Part shown: positions 37,807-39,257 of the stretch, one piece after another
Numbering within the stretch: the stretch's first letter is position 1
How the letters are laid out: each line of letters starts with the position of its first letter
Program-made: the position numbers and the translations under genes
Notes under the pieces: model-generated
What the model was told of the DNA's origin: nothing
What the model saw: the letters and a program-made list of their open reading frames with translations, nothing else
The model's database searches: none
NCBI RefSeq assembly: GCF_014164585.1
Contig: NZ_JACJFM010000045.1
Coordinates: 1 to 39,257, forward strand
DNA length: 39,257 nucleotides
Direction: 5' to 3'
Source of the DNA: Oceanospirillum sediminis
GTDB taxonomy: Bacteria > Pseudomonadota > Gammaproteobacteria > Pseudomonadales > Halomonadaceae

Positions 37807-38372
37807 GGTCAGGCCTCGTATTCACATGTTTTATCTTGTGACTGCGTTTTACACGTCAGTTTTATTGTGTTGAGGTAAATTTAATGCAAGTTGACGTTAA
37901 CGTAAAGGGAAATTTAAATGTAAATTGAGTCAAAGATTAAAATGACATGATAAAAGCTGCTGGAGAGCCTTCTGTCACAGTCATTATACTGACTAAAAGC
38001 AGCAGGGCAGTGCCTACAGATACATATGTTGTTTGCTGGTTGCATGCGAGTATTAGTGAGCTAGTAATATTAAAAATATTTCATGGTGTTACAGAAGTGC
38101 CGTTGTTCAAAGGGTTGTTCTCTCTGGTTGACTGGTATTGATAGTTGGAAAATATGGAAATTACATAATATGAATAATAAAAATAAAATAAACAGGCTAA
38201 TTTTTAGTGATAAATGCTGTAGTATTGCTTTTAAGCAAATATTGGGTTTAAAGGGGAAGCTTACGTCAATTTGTGGCTTTGTCAGAAAACTTGTGCTGTT
38301 CGAATAAGGCTTATTGTGTGGCCATACTCTTTTGGGCGCTCATAAGCGTTAGCTTCCAGGGAGGATACACGT
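37807..38372. other. AT-rich intergenic region between liuA and the DUF998 gene
   Basis: The first 100 bp carry the liu operator and promoter. From about 37945 to 38340 the DNA is strongly AT-rich and its short open frames have no good ribosome binding sites, so I call no gene. A 13-bp palindrome AATAAG-G-CTTATT lies at 38303-38315. The region ends in GGAGG ahead of the DUF998 gene. Confidence 0.5.
37891..37906 (-). promoter_or_regulatory. liuA: LiuR-like operator upstream of liuA
   Basis: TTGACGTTAACGTAAA has the perfect core palindrome ACGTTAACGT and nearly symmetric flanks. It resembles the ACGT-half-site motif reported for the MerR-family regulator LiuR of leucine/isovalerate genes. It lies 85-100 bp upstream of the liuA ATG. 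MerR-type regulators bind between -35 and -10 with a long spacer. In many relatives liuR sits immediately upstream of liuA; it does not here. Confidence 0.6.
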
Positions 38373-38969
38373 ATGGAAAGCTTTATCCCTTACACGGGAT
38401 TAATCGCGTCAGTGTGGATAGTGGCAGGCATTTATATTGCTTCTCTCTTTTATCCCGGCTATAGCCACTCCAGGCAATTCTGTAGCGAGCTGGGTGCTGT
38501 TGGTAGCCCCACTCAGAAACTGTCCCCCATTATTAATAATTATCCGTTAGGTCTGCTATTTGTATTGTTTGGCTATTATTTAGCCTCTGCGCAACTGGCA
38601 TCTTCAACAGATATTGCCATCGGGGCTATGGTGATCACTCATGGTTTGTGTACCTGGGTTTGTGGTTATTTCCCTATGGATGCTGATCCGTATACATCGA
38701 CACCGTCAACAAAATGCAACATCCACTCCTGGTCCGGTGTGGTCATGCTGGTCTCATTTATTGTCGCTCCGGCGATTGTGGTCTTCTCAGGCTTATACCC
38801 CACAACACTCAGAATACTCTCGCTGCTTTGTTTAACAGGCTGCTTTTATTTTTCCTACACCTTAGCGGGCGCTTTTAAGGCAAAATCAAATCCAGGCTTT
38901 CATCAGAGGTTAAGCTACGGCTTTCAAATTCTGTGGTTGTTTATTTTCTCTTATTTTGCTGTGGCCTAA
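38373..38969 (+). CDS. DUF998 family membrane protein (198 aa)
   Basis: This integral membrane protein has about six hydrophobic segments (starting at about 8-27, 56-72, 78-97, 120-140, 146-165 and 180-197). The family pattern is a polar loop after the first helix (SRQFCSELGAVGSPTQK), GYFPMDADPYTSTPSTKCNIHSWSG after the third, and a small final helix. No function is known for DUF998. GGAGG lies eight bases ahead of the ATG. Its leader sequence GGAGGATACACGT recurs exactly in front of the next gene. Confidence 0.8.
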   Translation: MESFIPYTGLIASVWIVAGIYIASLFYPGYSHSRQFCSELGAVGSPTQKLSPIINNYPLGLLFVLFGYYLASAQLASSTDIAIGAMVITHGLCTWVCGYFPMDADPYTSTPSTKCNIHSWSGVVMLVSFIVAPAIVVFSGLYPTTLRILSLLCLTGCFYFSYTLAGAFKAKSNPGFHQRLSYGFQILWLFIFSYFAVA

Positions 38970-39095
38970 GAATCAATTATGAGTCTGACTATAACTTCAC
39001 ACGTCAATGGTCATCCGCTTTCAATGGCTGTTGTTCGTTCACACATCAACTTTTCTCTTATATAAATAAATGGGTTACCGTTCTGGAGGATACAC

Positions 39096-39248
39096 GTGAA
39101 AAAGATTTTAACTTTATCTTTGGTGACGCTGCTTCTGTCAGGTAACTGCTATTCAGGTAATGACTCAGTAGTCAGCCCTGAAAAAGTCAGGTTTCTATCT
39201 AACCGAGCATCGGTTGGCTTTATTGCTCCAGGAAATAAAGCCAACTGA
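39096..39248 (+). CDS. Small secreted peptide (50 aa)
   Basis: It begins with GTG, five bases after GGAGGA. A Lys-Lys start, a hydrophobic stretch (ILTLSLVTLLLSG) and small residues at NCYS-GN give a plausible signal peptide with cleavage near residue 20. The cysteine is not in a standard lipobox, since Asn precedes it. The mature part would be only about 30 residues, ending in NKAN. Residues 25-50 are encoded by the 90-bp repeat, and the third hairpin spans the codons from GFI to the end. I do not recognise it. It may be a true peptide or a gene whose 3' end was replaced by the repeat. Confidence 0.45.
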   Translation: MKKILTLSLVTLLLSGNCYSGNDSVVSPEKVRFLSNRASVGFIAPGNKAN

Positions 39249-39257
39249 TTTTCTGCT
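39168..39257. repeat. Right copy of the 90-bp three-hairpin inverted repeat
   Basis: This is the exact reverse complement of 2-91. The hairpins are CCTGA/TCAGG (39177-39181, 39187-39191), AACCGA/TCGGTT (39201-39206, 39210-39215) and GTTGGCTTTAT/ATAAAGCCAAC (39213-39223, 39235-39245). The window ends inside the repeat, so its full length is not visible. Confidence 0.9.

Noticed and set aside
36490-37878. 462-codon plus-strand frame across liuA
   Set aside because: It is antisense to a certain acyl-CoA dehydrogenase gene, shows low-complexity His/Thr/Gln-rich translation, and lacks a ribosome binding site.
37947-38141. 64-codon ORF upstream of the DUF998 gene
   Set aside because: It lies in AT-rich DNA, has no Shine-Dalgarno and no recognisable features.
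38320-38372. GCGTTAGC-like core before the DUF998 gene, suggesting an integron attC site
   Set aside because: The heptamer is GTTAGCT, not GTTRRRY, the matching RYYYAAC box and the paired inner arms are not found, and no integrase or cassette array is present.
1-39257. Linear replicon with terminal inverted repeats
   Set aside because: The content is core chromosomal metabolism with no replication, telomere-resolvase or terminal-protein gene; a contig ending at a repeat is simpler.
1-39257. tRNA, rRNA, CRISPR, insertion sequences, prophage or defence genes
   Set aside because: I looked for cloverleaf-like elements, regularly spaced repeats and transposase, integrase or restriction motifs and found none convincing.

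Overview
This window looks like chromosomal DNA of a marine gammaproteobacterium, most likely of the Oceanospirillales/Oceanospirillaceae type. That placement is inferred from the gene set (a ferredoxin-type CysI followed by a DUF934 gene, a LeuA of the pseudomonad long type, NfuA, a VolA-FadL pair, and a liu operon preceded by a LiuR-like operator) and from moderate base composition. No rRNA, tRNA, CRISPR array, phage genes or transposase is visible. Most of the window is core metabolism. The accessory parts are the two ends and a few orphan genes.

Layout. (1) 1-5.2 kb: a structured 90-bp repeat, an unrecognised 179-aa protein, a 1033-aa protein that fuses a CapA-type metallophosphoesterase to a MurF-type ligase, and a divergent unrecognised 247-aa protein. 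(2) 5.3-11.7 kb: acnA (-) and acnB (+) diverge from a 688-bp regulatory region. The 3' flanks of the two genes carry a related terminator element. (3) 11.9-14.9 kb: leuA, an AraC-family regulator and a 15-codon ORF with a strong Shine-Dalgarno sequence. (4) 14.9-17.0 kb: cysI and its DUF934 partner overlap in one operon for sulfite reduction. (5) 17.2-23.4 kb: a MATE exporter, metH with a MetR-type box upstream, and nfuA. (6) 23.5-30.8 kb: an orphan TAXI-TRAP binding protein, a surface lipoprotein lipase (VolA type) with a FadL porin, and a PAS-PAS-PAS-GGDEF-EAL protein. (7) 31.0-37.8 kb: the leucine/isovalerate degradation operon liuA-B-C-D-E on the minus strand. (8) 37.8-39.3 kb: an AT-rich gap, a DUF998 membrane protein and a small secreted peptide whose last codons lie in the second, inverted copy of the 90-bp repeat.

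How the genes fit together: LiuA-E turn isovaleryl-CoA into acetoacetate and acetyl-CoA. VolA and FadL would release and import fatty acids, whose oxidation also gives acetyl-CoA. AcnA and AcnB serve the TCA/glyoxylate cycles that consume it. LeuA makes leucine, CysI supplies sulfide, and MetH makes methionine. NfuA supplies Fe-S clusters to enzymes such as the aconitases and CysI.

No complete new multigene system is obvious. The items most worth following are the 90-bp three-hairpin inverted repeat with its shared peptide tail, the CapA/beta-sandwich/MurF fusion, the element shared by the acnA and acnB 3' ends, the micro-ORF between araC and the cys operon, and several candidate operators (LiuR, MetR, PsrA and GntR-like).
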